From: Clostridiaceae bacterium
Lineage (GTDB): Bacteria > Bacillota > Clostridia > UBA1212 > DUPL01
Reading direction: 5' to 3'
Length of the DNA: 14,503 nucleotides
NCBI GenBank assembly: GCA_012522035.1
Contig: JAAYLF010000312.1
Span: 1 to 14,503, forward strand
The first letter of the stretch is position 1, and the number at the start of each line of letters is the position of its first letter. Positions 7,448-14,501 of the stretch are shown one piece after another. A program made the position numbers and the translations under genes. The notes beneath the pieces were generated by a model that had not been told where the DNA came from, ran no database searches, and saw only the letters and a list, made by a program, of their open reading frames with translations.

Positions 7448-9165
7448 TGAGAAGGATTTTATCATTTTTGAAACCGTACAAAAAACAGCTTGTAGTTGGT
7501 CCTTCATTCAAGCTATTGGAAGCTATACTTGAACTTTTGATTCCAACCCTAATGGTTAGCATTGTAGATATAGGAGTTCAAAACAAGGACACAAGCTACA
7601 TATTGAAAATGGGAGGCCTCATGCTGGTAATTGCAGCAGTAGGCCTTTTAAGTGCGCTCATTTGTCAGTATTCAGCTTCCATAGCCTCCCAGGGTTTTGG
7701 AACGGATGTGAGAAACGCCCTGTTCAAACACATCATGTCCCTCTCATCCAAGGAACTTGATGAAATTGGAACAACGGGGTATACAACAAGACTGACAAAT
7801 GACATTAACACTTTGCAGCTTGCAGTAGCAATGCTGATAAGGCTGGTAATAAGAGCGCCCTTCATATCCCTTGGAAGTATAGTCATGGCATTGTACATAA
7901 ATGCCAGGCTCTCTCTCATAATCATTCTTACCCTGCCCATACTAGTGACTATTGTCTACTTTATTATGAAAAAGACAATCGCCCTTTACAAAAAGGTGAT
8001 GGCGACGCTGGATTCACTGACCCTGGTAGTCAAGGAAAACCTGCAAGGTGTAAGAGTGATAAGGGCTTTTGCAAGAAGGGACAGGGAGAAAAAACGCTTT
8101 GACAACCTTAACACGGAATTTGCAAACATGTCGGTCAAGGCAGGAAGAGTCTCTACCCTTTTAAACCCTGCCACCACCATGATTATGAATATTGCAATTA
8201 TACTTGTCCTCTACTTCTCAGGCATCAGCATAAAACTGGGCAACATGACCCAAGGAGAAATAATTGCGTTCATCAACTACATTTCCTACATGGTCACAGC
8301 TCTTTTGGTTACTGCAAACCTTGTCATCCTCTTTACAAGAGCTTACGCATCGGCTCAGAGGGTTAATGAGGTGTTTGAGCAAAGTACTTCAATAACCGAT
8401 GGAGGAACCCAGGAGTTAGACAAGTATGCAGAATATGCGGTGGAGTTTGATGATGTATGTTTCTCCTACAATGAAGGATTTTATGTCCTTTCAGACATAT
8501 CCTTCAAATTAAAACGAGGAGAAAGCCTTGGCATTATCGGCGGTACTGGAAGCGGGAAAACCACCCTCACAAACCTGATAATGCGGCTTTACGATGCAGA
8601 CAAGGGAAGCATAAGAATATTCGGCAAAGACATAAAAAGCTACAACATCGATACCCTAAGAAATTCTGTTGCGCTGGTTGCCCAAAAATCCATCATATTC
8701 AGCGGTACCATAGAAGAGAGCATACGTCAGGGAAACAAGGACGCAACAATGGAGGATATACATGAAGCCGCAAAGAATGCTGAAGCTCTTGAGTTCATTA
8801 TGAAAAAGGACAGCAATTTCAGCCATGAGATTGAAAGAGACGGAACCAATCTGTCAGGAGGACAAAAACAAAGACTCAGCATTGCAAGAGCACTGGCAAG
8901 AAAGCCTGATTTATTGATTCTGGATGACAGTTTGAGTGCTCTTGACTATTTGACGGAATCAAGAGTCAGGGAGAATCTTTCTAAATATGAGATGACCAAG
9001 ATAATAGTTTCACAGAGAATAAGCAGTGTAAAAAACTGCAACAACATACTGGTGCTTGAAAAAGGCAGAATGATTGGCTTTGGAGAGCATTCAACCCTGA
9101 TGGAGGAATGTGAGGTTTATCAGGAGCTTTGCAGAACGCAGCTGGGTGGTGATATGGATGATTAA
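7447..9165 (+). CDS. ABC exporter half-transporter, subunit with degenerate ATP site
   Basis: This 572-residue protein has a membrane domain (about 1-320, six helices expected) fused to an ATPase domain (about 330-570), the layout of half-size multidrug/peptide exporters. Walker A is intact (GGTGSGKT, 365-372) and the signature is canonical LSGGQ (469-473). However, Walker B ends in D493-D494 (ILDDS), where Asp replaces the catalytic Glu, and the switch His is Gln (SQR, Q523). These two changes are the hallmark of the non-catalytic subunit in heterodimeric exporters such as TM287/288 and BmrCD. The ATG overlaps the previous stop codon (TAATG), so translation is probably coupled, with GGAG just upstream. 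It should pair with the product of the next, overlapping gene. The exported substrate is unknown. Confidence 0.92.
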   Translation: MRRILSFLKPYKKQLVVGPSFKLLEAILELLIPTLMVSIVDIGVQNKDTSYILKMGGLMLVIAAVGLLSALICQYSASIASQGFGTDVRNALFKHIMSLSSKELDEIGTTGYTTRLTNDINTLQLAVAMLIRLVIRAPFISLGSIVMALYINARLSLIIILTLPILVTIVYFIMKKTIALYKKVMATLDSLTLVVKENLQGVRVIRAFARRDREKKRFDNLNTEFANMSVKAGRVSTLLNPATTMIMNIAIILVLYFSGISIKLGNMTQGEIIAFINYISYMVTALLVTANLVILFTRAYASAQRVNEVFEQSTSITDGGTQELDKYAEYAVEFDDVCFSYNEGFYVLSDISFKLKRGESLGIIGGTGSGKTTLTNLIMRLYDADKGSIRIFGKDIKSYNIDTLRNSVALVAQKSIIFSGTIEESIRQGNKDATMEDIHEAAKNAEALEFIMKKDSNFSHEIERDGTNLSGGQKQRLSIARALARKPDLLILDDSLSALDYLTESRVRENLSKYEMTKIIVSQRISSVKNCNNILVLEKGRMIGFGEHSTLMEECEVYQELCRTQLGGDMDD

Positions 9166-10876
9166 AAGAGTATGGAATTACCTGTCAAAATACAAAGGAA
9201 TGCTTTTCCTAACCTTTGCATGCTCCCTTCTAGGCAGCATTCTCGCCCTTGTTGCACCGAGGGTCATAGGCAAGGCTATCGACTCGGTTGCTGGAGAACA
9301 AGGAGTAGACATGGATGCACTTGTAAAAAACATTGGCCTTCTTCTCCTGCTCTATCTATCCTCCTTCATACTAACTCGATATGCTCCCTTGCTTGCAAAC
9401 AAGGTGGCAAATTTTACAGCAAAGGACATTCGCAAGGATGCTTTTGAAAAGCTGCACAACCTGCCTGTAAAATATTTTGACACGCACAAGCATGGAGATA
9501 TTATCAGCATTTTGTCAGTGGACATTGAAAACATGACAGAAGGACTATTAGGGCTTCTGACTCAAATGCTTACAGGCATAATTACCGTTGTTGGAACTTT
9601 GGTTTTTTTAGCATTTATGAGCCCTTTTGTAGCCTTTGCAGTTCTTCTGATTACACCACTTTCCATAATAATTGCCAAGTTCATAACCTCCAGATCATCT
9701 GAAATGTTCAAACAGCAGCAGAGTATTATAGGAGAACTGGGAGGACTTGCTGAAGAATCCATAAGCGGCATGCCTGTAATCAAAACTTACTTACTGGAAG
9801 ACACCCAGTATAAAAAGTTTGAGGAAATAAATGCAAGACTGTACAAGGCAGGACAAAAGGCTCAGTTTTACTCCTCCCTTGTAAACCCAACCACCAGGTT
9901 CGTAAACCATATCTCATACATTGCTGTTGGTGTTTCCGGAGGATGGCTTGCAATCAACGGAAGCATAAGTGTTGGGCAGATTGCTGCAATGCTCAGCTAT
10001 GCCACCCAGTTTGCAAAACCAATAAATGAAATAACTGGTGTGACAACCCAGATGCAGAATGCCATAGCTTCCTTGAAGCGTGTATTCTCATTAATAGATG
10101 CCGACCCTGAAAAAGAGGACGCAAGCAATGTGCTTGAAGTAAAAGATGGAACGGTTTCCTTTCAGAAGGTTTCCTTCTCCTATGATTCCAGTGTTCCGTT
10201 GATTAAGGATTTAAATATTGATGTCTCCAAAAACAATCTCATAGCAATAGTTGGACCTACAGGCGCAGGCGAAAGCACCATGGTTAATCTTTTAATGCGT
10301 TTTTACGATATAGATGAAGGAAGGATAACCATTGACGGCACGGACATTTTTGATGTGACAAGAGACAGTTTGAGAAAGTCCTTTGCCATGGTTATGCAGG
10401 ATGTCTGGATTTTCAAAGGTACAGTCTTTGACAACATTGCCTTCGGAAAACCCGATGCCACTTTGGAAGAAGTGGTGGAAGCGGCCAAGAATGCCCACAT
10501 TCATTCTTTTATTGAAACACTGCCAAAAGGATATGACACCGTGATAACGCAAGAAGATATGTCCGTTGGACAGCTTCAGCTCCTTACCATTGCACGCGCA
10601 ATGCTTGTAAATCCGCCAATGCTTATTCTTGATGAAGCAACAAGCAGCGTCGACACAAGAACCGAGCAGTACATTACACGGACCTTTAACAGGATGATGA
10701 AGGGCAGAACATCTTTTGTAATTGCCCACCGTCTTTCTACCATAAAGGATGCAGACATAATATTGGTTATGAAGGATGGCAGCATTGTTGAAAAAGGAAA
10801 TCATGTTGAATTAATGAAGAAAAAAGGCATGTACTATGACCTGTACAAAAAATCTTTGACAAATATATCGAACTAG
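9158..10876 (+). CDS. ABC exporter half-transporter, partner subunit with altered Walker A (K to E)
   Basis: From the ATG at 9158 the product is also 572 residues, with an N-terminal membrane domain and a C-terminal ATPase domain. The start overlaps the end of the preceding gene by 8 bases and has GGTGAT 5 bases upstream; a longer frame from 9110 lies within the previous gene and has no good site. Walker B is canonical (ILDEATSSVD, D492-E493), the switch His is present (IAHRLST, H524), and the signature is MSVGQ (468-472), a divergence usual in the catalytic partner of heterodimers. The odd feature is Walker A: GPTGAGEST, with Glu at 372 (GAA, 10271-10273) instead of the nearly invariant Lys. 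That residue contacts ATP phosphates, so the predicted catalytic site should be badly impaired unless this is a base-calling error (AAA to GAA) or a purposeful change. Confidence 0.92.
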   Translation: MIKRVWNYLSKYKGMLFLTFACSLLGSILALVAPRVIGKAIDSVAGEQGVDMDALVKNIGLLLLLYLSSFILTRYAPLLANKVANFTAKDIRKDAFEKLHNLPVKYFDTHKHGDIISILSVDIENMTEGLLGLLTQMLTGIITVVGTLVFLAFMSPFVAFAVLLITPLSIIIAKFITSRSSEMFKQQQSIIGELGGLAEESISGMPVIKTYLLEDTQYKKFEEINARLYKAGQKAQFYSSLVNPTTRFVNHISYIAVGVSGGWLAINGSISVGQIAAMLSYATQFAKPINEITGVTTQMQNAIASLKRVFSLIDADPEKEDASNVLEVKDGTVSFQKVSFSYDSSVPLIKDLNIDVSKNNLIAIVGPTGAGESTMVNLLMRFYDIDEGRITIDGTDIFDVTRDSLRKSFAMVMQDVWIFKGTVFDNIAFGKPDATLEEVVEAAKNAHIHSFIETLPKGYDTVITQEDMSVGQLQLLTIARAMLVNPPMLILDEATSSVDTRTEQYITRTFNRMMKGRTSFVIAHRLSTIKDADIILVMKDGSIVEKGNHVELMKKKGMYYDLYKKSLTNISN

Positions 10877-10919
10877 TTAATAATATTTATATTACGAGGG
10901 TCATGAAAGGTGGAGAACA

Positions 10920-11864
10920 ATGAAGAAATTTATATTCGAACCGTTAAGAACAGTTAGACGCAGTTTGATACTGGATACTGACATAGGACCGGATTGTGAT
11001 GATGTCGGTGCATTGGCTGTCATGCATTATCTTGCAAAGAGACACAACACCAAAGTGATTGGTGTCATGTCCTGTTCATCCAGCGAATACGCTCCTGGAT
11101 GTATTGATGCCATCAACTCCTACTGCGGCTTTCCCGATATCCCCATTGGAACATACAAAAAACCCGGATTGTTCGAAGAGTACACAAAGTACAACAAATT
11201 CATTGCAGAGAATTACTCAGAAGCATATAAAAACGGGACCCTTCAAGTAGAAGATGCGGTTCAGCTGTACAGAAGGCTTCTTGCCAACAGTCCAAACAAC
11301 AGCGTTATTATTGTCACAATAGGTACACTTAACAATATCGCAGAACTGATGGACAGCCCTCCTGATGCAATAAGTCCGTTCAACGGCATCGACCTTATTA
11401 AAAACAAAGTATACAGCATGGTGTCCATGGCTGGCAAATATCCAAACGGGCCTGAGTTCAATATTGTACAGCATCCTGAAAGTGCAAAAAGGGTTTTTGA
11501 AAACTTCCCTGTTCCAGTAATATACTCAGACTTTGATCTGGGATATACTGTAAAGACAGGATTCAAGAACATAGATGAGGACAAATACAAGGATAATCCA
11601 ATTTATCTGTCGTACAAGCTGTACACGGATGGAACCCTTGAAAACTCAAGTTATGATCTGACCGCAGTACATTTTGCCTTCGAAGGTGAAGGAGACTACT
11701 ATACCCTGTCAGGACCGGTCAGATTGACAGTCGACCTGGAAGCAAGCGGTTCCAACACCTTTGAAGAGGATGGAATCGAGGATTCCAATCAGTATCTGAT
11801 GCGCAAAAAGCGTACGGATATTGAACTATCCCACTATTTGAACAACATACTTCTTTCCTTCTAG
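10920..11864 (+). CDS. Nucleoside hydrolase-like protein (IUNH superfamily)
   Basis: The 314-residue product resembles inosine/uridine-preferring nucleoside hydrolases, which split N-ribosides into ribose and base using a bound Ca2+. The N-terminal metal cluster DTDIGPDCDDVGALA (from residue 19) is clear. Further family features are the central VTIGTLNNIAELM strand-helix, the PEFNI motif followed by HPESAKRVF, and a late Asp (D246 in SYDLTAV) at the position of the last metal ligand. The spacing DIGPDCDD differs from the classic DPGxDD form, so the true substrate may differ from ordinary nucleosides. There is no signal peptide. The gene follows the ABC pair after 43 bases with AGGTGGAG before the ATG and no terminator in between, suggesting the same transcript. 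A role with the glycosidase upstream in handling glycosides is possible but unproven. Confidence 0.85.
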   Translation: MKKFIFEPLRTVRRSLILDTDIGPDCDDVGALAVMHYLAKRHNTKVIGVMSCSSSEYAPGCIDAINSYCGFPDIPIGTYKKPGLFEEYTKYNKFIAENYSEAYKNGTLQVEDAVQLYRRLLANSPNNSVIIVTIGTLNNIAELMDSPPDAISPFNGIDLIKNKVYSMVSMAGKYPNGPEFNIVQHPESAKRVFENFPVPVIYSDFDLGYTVKTGFKNIDEDKYKDNPIYLSYKLYTDGTLENSSYDLTAVHFAFEGEGDYYTLSGPVRLTVDLEASGSNTFEEDGIEDSNQYLMRKKRTDIELSHYLNNILLSF

Positions 11865-11873
11865 AATTCCTAA

Positions 11874-11939
11874 ATAGAACCTCCTTTGATTTTTTGGCAT
11901 AGAATAAAGTAATGCCGCAAGAATTAAAGGGGGTTCTAT
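11874..11939 (+). promoter_or_regulatory. Long hairpin burying the ribosome binding site and start codon of the spore peptidase gene
   Basis: Bases 11874-11900 pair with 11912-11939 to form about 27 base pairs with one bulged C (11918), four G-U pairs and an 11-base loop. The left arm contains ACCTCCTTT, an anti-Shine-Dalgarno sequence that pairs with the AAAGGGGG ribosome binding site (11926-11933), and the stem extends into the AT of the ATG. There is no T-run after the stem, so it is not a terminator. An RNA that includes the left arm should be poorly translated. Confidence 0.7.
11879..11906 (+). promoter_or_regulatory. Sigma-K-like sporulation promoter
   Basis: AC (11879-11880), exactly 17 bases, then CATAGAATA (11898-11906) matches the Bacillus sigma-K consensus AC-N16/17-CATAnnnTA. 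The -10 part also fits sigma-E, but the -35 does not. Transcription would start near 11912-11914, just past the loop, giving a short leader with a free AAAGGGGG site. The downstream gene belongs to a family made in the spore mother cell. Confidence 0.6.
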
Positions 11940-13236
11940 GATTATACTCAGACAAGGCCAAAGAGGTCCGCAAGTCGAAATGCTGCAGCTTGCACTAAAC
12001 CGCACGGGGTACAACGCAGGGCCCATTGATGGTGTATTCGGCCCAAACACGCTGAATGCAGTCTTGCGTTTTCAATCAAGCCGTTCCCTTACCCAGGATG
12101 GCATTGTAGGTCCTGCCACCTGGAACGCCCTTAGACCCTATCTTGTAGGTTACATAACCTATAGAATTAGAGCTGGAGACACTCTGTTTCGAATTTCCAC
12201 CAGCAGAAACATTCCTCTACAAACAATACTGATTGCAAATCCCAATGTCAGTCCCGCAAACCTGATAGTAGGATCTGAACTCATACTCCCCTTTTCCTTT
12301 GACATAGTAGCAGAAAACGTAACCCTAACATACGAACTCATGGAACTATACATCGAAGGTATAGTAACCAGGTATCCCTTTGTAAGGAGTGGAATTCTTT
12401 CAACAAGCTCCTCCGGTACAAGGAATATATATAACCTGGTAATCGGTACTGGCAGCAATCAGGTAATGTACAATGCCACTCACCATGCAAACGAGTGGAT
12501 TACTTCCCTTCTTCTCATGAAATTTATAGAGCAATACGCAAAAGCCTATGCCTATGGCTACAACATTGCAGTAGGAACTCCTGCTGAAACACCGGCTGAT
12601 TTATTGTACGACTATGCAACAATTCACTTTGTACCCATGGTGAATCCGGATGGTGCGGATTTGGTTACAGGAGGAATCCTTCCAAACACCGAGCTTTACA
12701 ATATTGCAAGAAGCATTAGCCAAAACTATCCCGACATTCCATTCCCATCAGGATGGAAGGCCAACATCTATGGAGTTGATCCAACTCTTCAATATCCCGC
12801 AGGATGGACTGAAGCGCGAAGAATTAAGTTTGCCCAAGGATTTACCTCTCCTGCCCCCAGAGACTTTGTTGGCTACGGACCGCTAACAATAAATGAAAGT
12901 ATTGCAATGGCAAACTACACAAGGGCAAACGATTTCAGGCTGACTCTTTCCTACCACACCCAAGGCAGGGTCATTTACTGGAAGTACCTTGACTACAATC
13001 CTCCAAATTCCGAGCAAATTGGCAGACTCTTTGCAAATTTAAGTGGTTACGCTCTTGAAATAACTCCTTATGAGTCAGGGCATGCAGGCTACAAGGACTG
13101 GTTCATACAAGATTTCAACAGACCCTCCTACACCATTGAAGCAGGTCTGGGAACAAGTCCCCTGCCTCTTAGTCAATTCCCAACAATCTACAACGAAAAC
13201 AGAGGCATACTTGTAATGGCAGCCTTGGTTACATAA
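11938..13236 (+). CDS. Endopeptidase I-like peptidoglycan hydrolase (PG-binding + LysM + M14 metallopeptidase)
   Basis: The 432-residue product has a peptidoglycan-binding_1 domain (about 6-66, with GYNAGPIDGVFGPNTLNAV), a LysM domain (about 73-118, YRIRAGDTLFRIS to LIVGSELILP) and an M14 carboxypeptidase-type catalytic domain (about 125-432). Zinc ligands are H183 and E186 (HHANEW) and H340 (SYH); the catalytic Glu is E401 (YTIEAGLG). NPDG (236-239) and WKANIYGVD are typical of the gamma-D-glutamyl-diamino acid endopeptidase I branch known from Lysinibacillus sphaericus, which cuts the D-Glu-meso-DAP bond. As in that enzyme there is no signal peptide, consistent with action in the spore mother cell. 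ATG is preceded by AAAGGGGG, which is paired in a long hairpin, and by a sigma-K-like promoter. A terminator follows 8 bases after the stop. Confidence 0.93.
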   Translation: MIILRQGQRGPQVEMLQLALNRTGYNAGPIDGVFGPNTLNAVLRFQSSRSLTQDGIVGPATWNALRPYLVGYITYRIRAGDTLFRISTSRNIPLQTILIANPNVSPANLIVGSELILPFSFDIVAENVTLTYELMELYIEGIVTRYPFVRSGILSTSSSGTRNIYNLVIGTGSNQVMYNATHHANEWITSLLLMKFIEQYAKAYAYGYNIAVGTPAETPADLLYDYATIHFVPMVNPDGADLVTGGILPNTELYNIARSISQNYPDIPFPSGWKANIYGVDPTLQYPAGWTEARRIKFAQGFTSPAPRDFVGYGPLTINESIAMANYTRANDFRLTLSYHTQGRVIYWKYLDYNPPNSEQIGRLFANLSGYALEITPYESGHAGYKDWFIQDFNRPSYTIEAGLGTSPLPLSQFPTIYNENRGILVMAALVT

Positions 13237-13243
13237 TGTATAA

Positions 13244-13266
13244 AGGAGCCCGTTTCACGGGCTCCT
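13244..13266 (+). terminator. Terminator after the spore peptidase gene
   Basis: GGAGCCCGT (13245-13253) and ACGGGCTCC (13257-13265) form a perfect 9-bp GC-rich stem with a 3-base loop, extended by one A-T pair, 8 bases after the stop codon. The tail TCATCTT is only weakly T-rich, so efficiency is uncertain. Confidence 0.7.
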
Positions 13267-13362
13267 CATCTTCACCGCTTCCCGCATCAAGAACCTTTAT
13301 GTGCTGCTTGAAAAATGCATATATAAGTGGTGGTTGATAATGATAGCGTTTCATCCGGTTAT

Positions 13363-13397
13363 TGTAAATATCTCATGAAATACTCTTGATATTTACA
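13363..13397. repeat. 10-bp perfect inverted repeat, operator-like
   Basis: TGTAAATATC (13363-13372) and GATATTTACA (13388-13397) are exact reverse complements with a 15-base gap. The right arm overlaps the -35 box of the acetyltransferase promoter, the usual place for a repressor site. It could equally form an RNA hairpin if transcribed from further upstream. Confidence 0.55.
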
Positions 13398-13414
13398 GTT
13401 TGATTTGATATATT
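13386..13414 (+). promoter_or_regulatory. Promoter of the acetyltransferase gene
   Basis: TTGATA (13386-13391), 17 bases, TATATT (13409-13414): 5/6 matches to both vegetative boxes. Predicted start is near 13421, leaving a leader of about 40 bases with the AAGGTGATGAG ribosome binding site. Confidence 0.6.
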
Positions 13415-13462
13415 TAAACCCATTCAAATAATGAAGATGTGCAAAAATCAAGGTGATGAGTT

Positions 13463-14023
13463 ATGGATTATGCAGGCATTTTGGAGGAAAACGCCATACT
13501 TGAGTCAGACAGGCTTATACTAAGGCCATTTACAATACAAGATATACCTGATGTAAATCTTTTTGCCAGAGACGAGGCTGTGACAAGATACCTGACATGG
13601 CCTCCTCATAAAGACATGTCAGTAACAGAAAAGGTGGTCAGGGAAATATACATGAGCAGAAGCGGCATATATGCAATTGTACTTAAATCAGAGAACAAGT
13701 GCATTGGATGCATCGATATACGTCTGGCTCCTGAACATGAAAAAGCAACTTTTGGATATTGTCTCAACAGAGACTACTGGAATAAAGGTTACGCAACAGA
13801 AGCACTGGCACTTATACTTGATCTTGCTTTTGAAAAATTGCAATTGAATCGTGTAGAATCCACGCATTATGCAGGAAATGAAGCTTCCGGACGTGTTATG
13901 CAGAAATGTGGCATGATATATGAAGGAACAGGTGTAAAAGAGGTTAAAATTAAGGGAGTATTCCAAGATGTTGTTCATTATGCAATATTAAGAGAGGATT
14001 GGTTAAGAATCAAAAATGGATAA
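13463..14023 (+). CDS. GNAT-family N-acetyltransferase (RimJ/RimL-like)
   Basis: The 186-residue protein opens with the RimJ/RimL/YdaF-type ESDRLILRPFTIQDIPDV. The acetyl-CoA pyrophosphate loop is RDYWNKGYATEA (103-114), a form of the R/QxxGxG/A motif, and the late NEASGRVMQKCGMIYEGT stretch is typical of the subgroup that acetylates protein N-termini, amino acids or antibiotics. Length is normal for a single-domain GNAT. AAGGTGATGAG precedes the ATG. It has its own promoter with an inverted repeat over it, suggesting regulation separate from the upstream peptidase. The substrate cannot be predicted. Confidence 0.9.
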   Translation: MDYAGILEENAILESDRLILRPFTIQDIPDVNLFARDEAVTRYLTWPPHKDMSVTEKVVREIYMSRSGIYAIVLKSENKCIGCIDIRLAPEHEKATFGYCLNRDYWNKGYATEALALILDLAFEKLQLNRVESTHYAGNEASGRVMQKCGMIYEGTGVKEVKIKGVFQDVVHYAILREDWLRIKNG

Positions 14024-14057
14024 CTTGATTGACTTTTTCAGCCATGGAGGTAATCAA

Positions 14058-14372
14058 ATGAAAACAGAAGTAATTAGCAAGAACAATGTAGATATTGCAG
14101 TTATAAATAGTAAGGATATACTAATCAAGGATTTGCAATCCGCCCTTGACCTTATAGCCACCATCGGGTTTGAAACAGGCTGCTCAAGGATAGTTATAAA
14201 CAGGTCTGCCATATGTGAAGAATTCTTTGATTTAAAAACAAGACTTGCCGGCGAGATACTGCAAAAATTCATAAATTACAATATAAAACTTGCGATTGTA
14301 GGCGACTTTTCGGTATACTCAAGCAAAAGCCTAAGCGCCTTGACCCCCCGTTATTGGAGAATTTCTGCGTAG
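14058..14372 (+). CDS. DUF4180-family protein, 3' end disrupted
   Basis: From ATG at 14058 (GGAGGT about 6 bases upstream) the frame has 104 codons. Residues 1 to about 91 match DUF4180 as I remember it: a beta-strand start, DLQSALDLIATIGFETGC, then FFDLKTRLAGEILQKFINYNIKLAIVGDF and SVYSSKSL. Family members continue with a conserved 'RDFIYE' helix and a further strand/helix, in total around 115-120 residues. Here SALTPRYWRISA and a stop follow instead, and no other frame restores the family sequence. The gene is therefore probably broken near 14332, by insertion or recombination. An in-frame ATG at 14016 lies inside the acetyltransferase gene and has no good site. The function of DUF4180 is unknown. 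Confidence 0.75.
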   Translation: MKTEVISKNNVDIAVINSKDILIKDLQSALDLIATIGFETGCSRIVINRSAICEEFFDLKTRLAGEILQKFINYNIKLAIVGDFSVYSSKSLSALTPRYWRISA

Positions 14373-14408
14373 AACTCTCTCTACTGTAAGAATTCTATTG
14401 TTTTATAC

Positions 14409-14501
14409 TTAACTCAACCCATTAAAATATTTAGCTGCCTTCCTCATGTTGTCAAGGGCAAGGGCCATAGCCTGCTTCGCACCCCTGACAACATTCGTCA
14501 G
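14409..14501 (-). CDS. C-terminal end of an unidentified protein, possibly a transposase
   Basis: The last 30 codons of a minus-strand frame enter from the right edge and end at TAA (14409-14411). The sequence is a plausible amphipathic helix (VVRGAKQAMALALDNMRKAA, then KYF). I do not recognise the family. It lies about 77 bases from the point where DUF4180 homology stops, pointing toward it, as a transposase would at the end of an insertion sequence. The stretch is short, so coding status is not certain. Confidence 0.45.
   Translation of the reverse strand: MTNVVRGAKQAMALALDNMRKAAKYFNGLS

Noticed and set aside
10292..10804. 170-codon minus-strand frame
   Set aside because: Antisense to the ATPase domain of the second ABC gene; composition and lack of start signals mark it as a shadow.
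11888..11900. T-rich stretch GATTTTTTGGCAT as terminator tail of the nucleoside hydrolase gene
   Set aside because: No stem precedes the T-run; the Ts belong to the left arm of the long hairpin.
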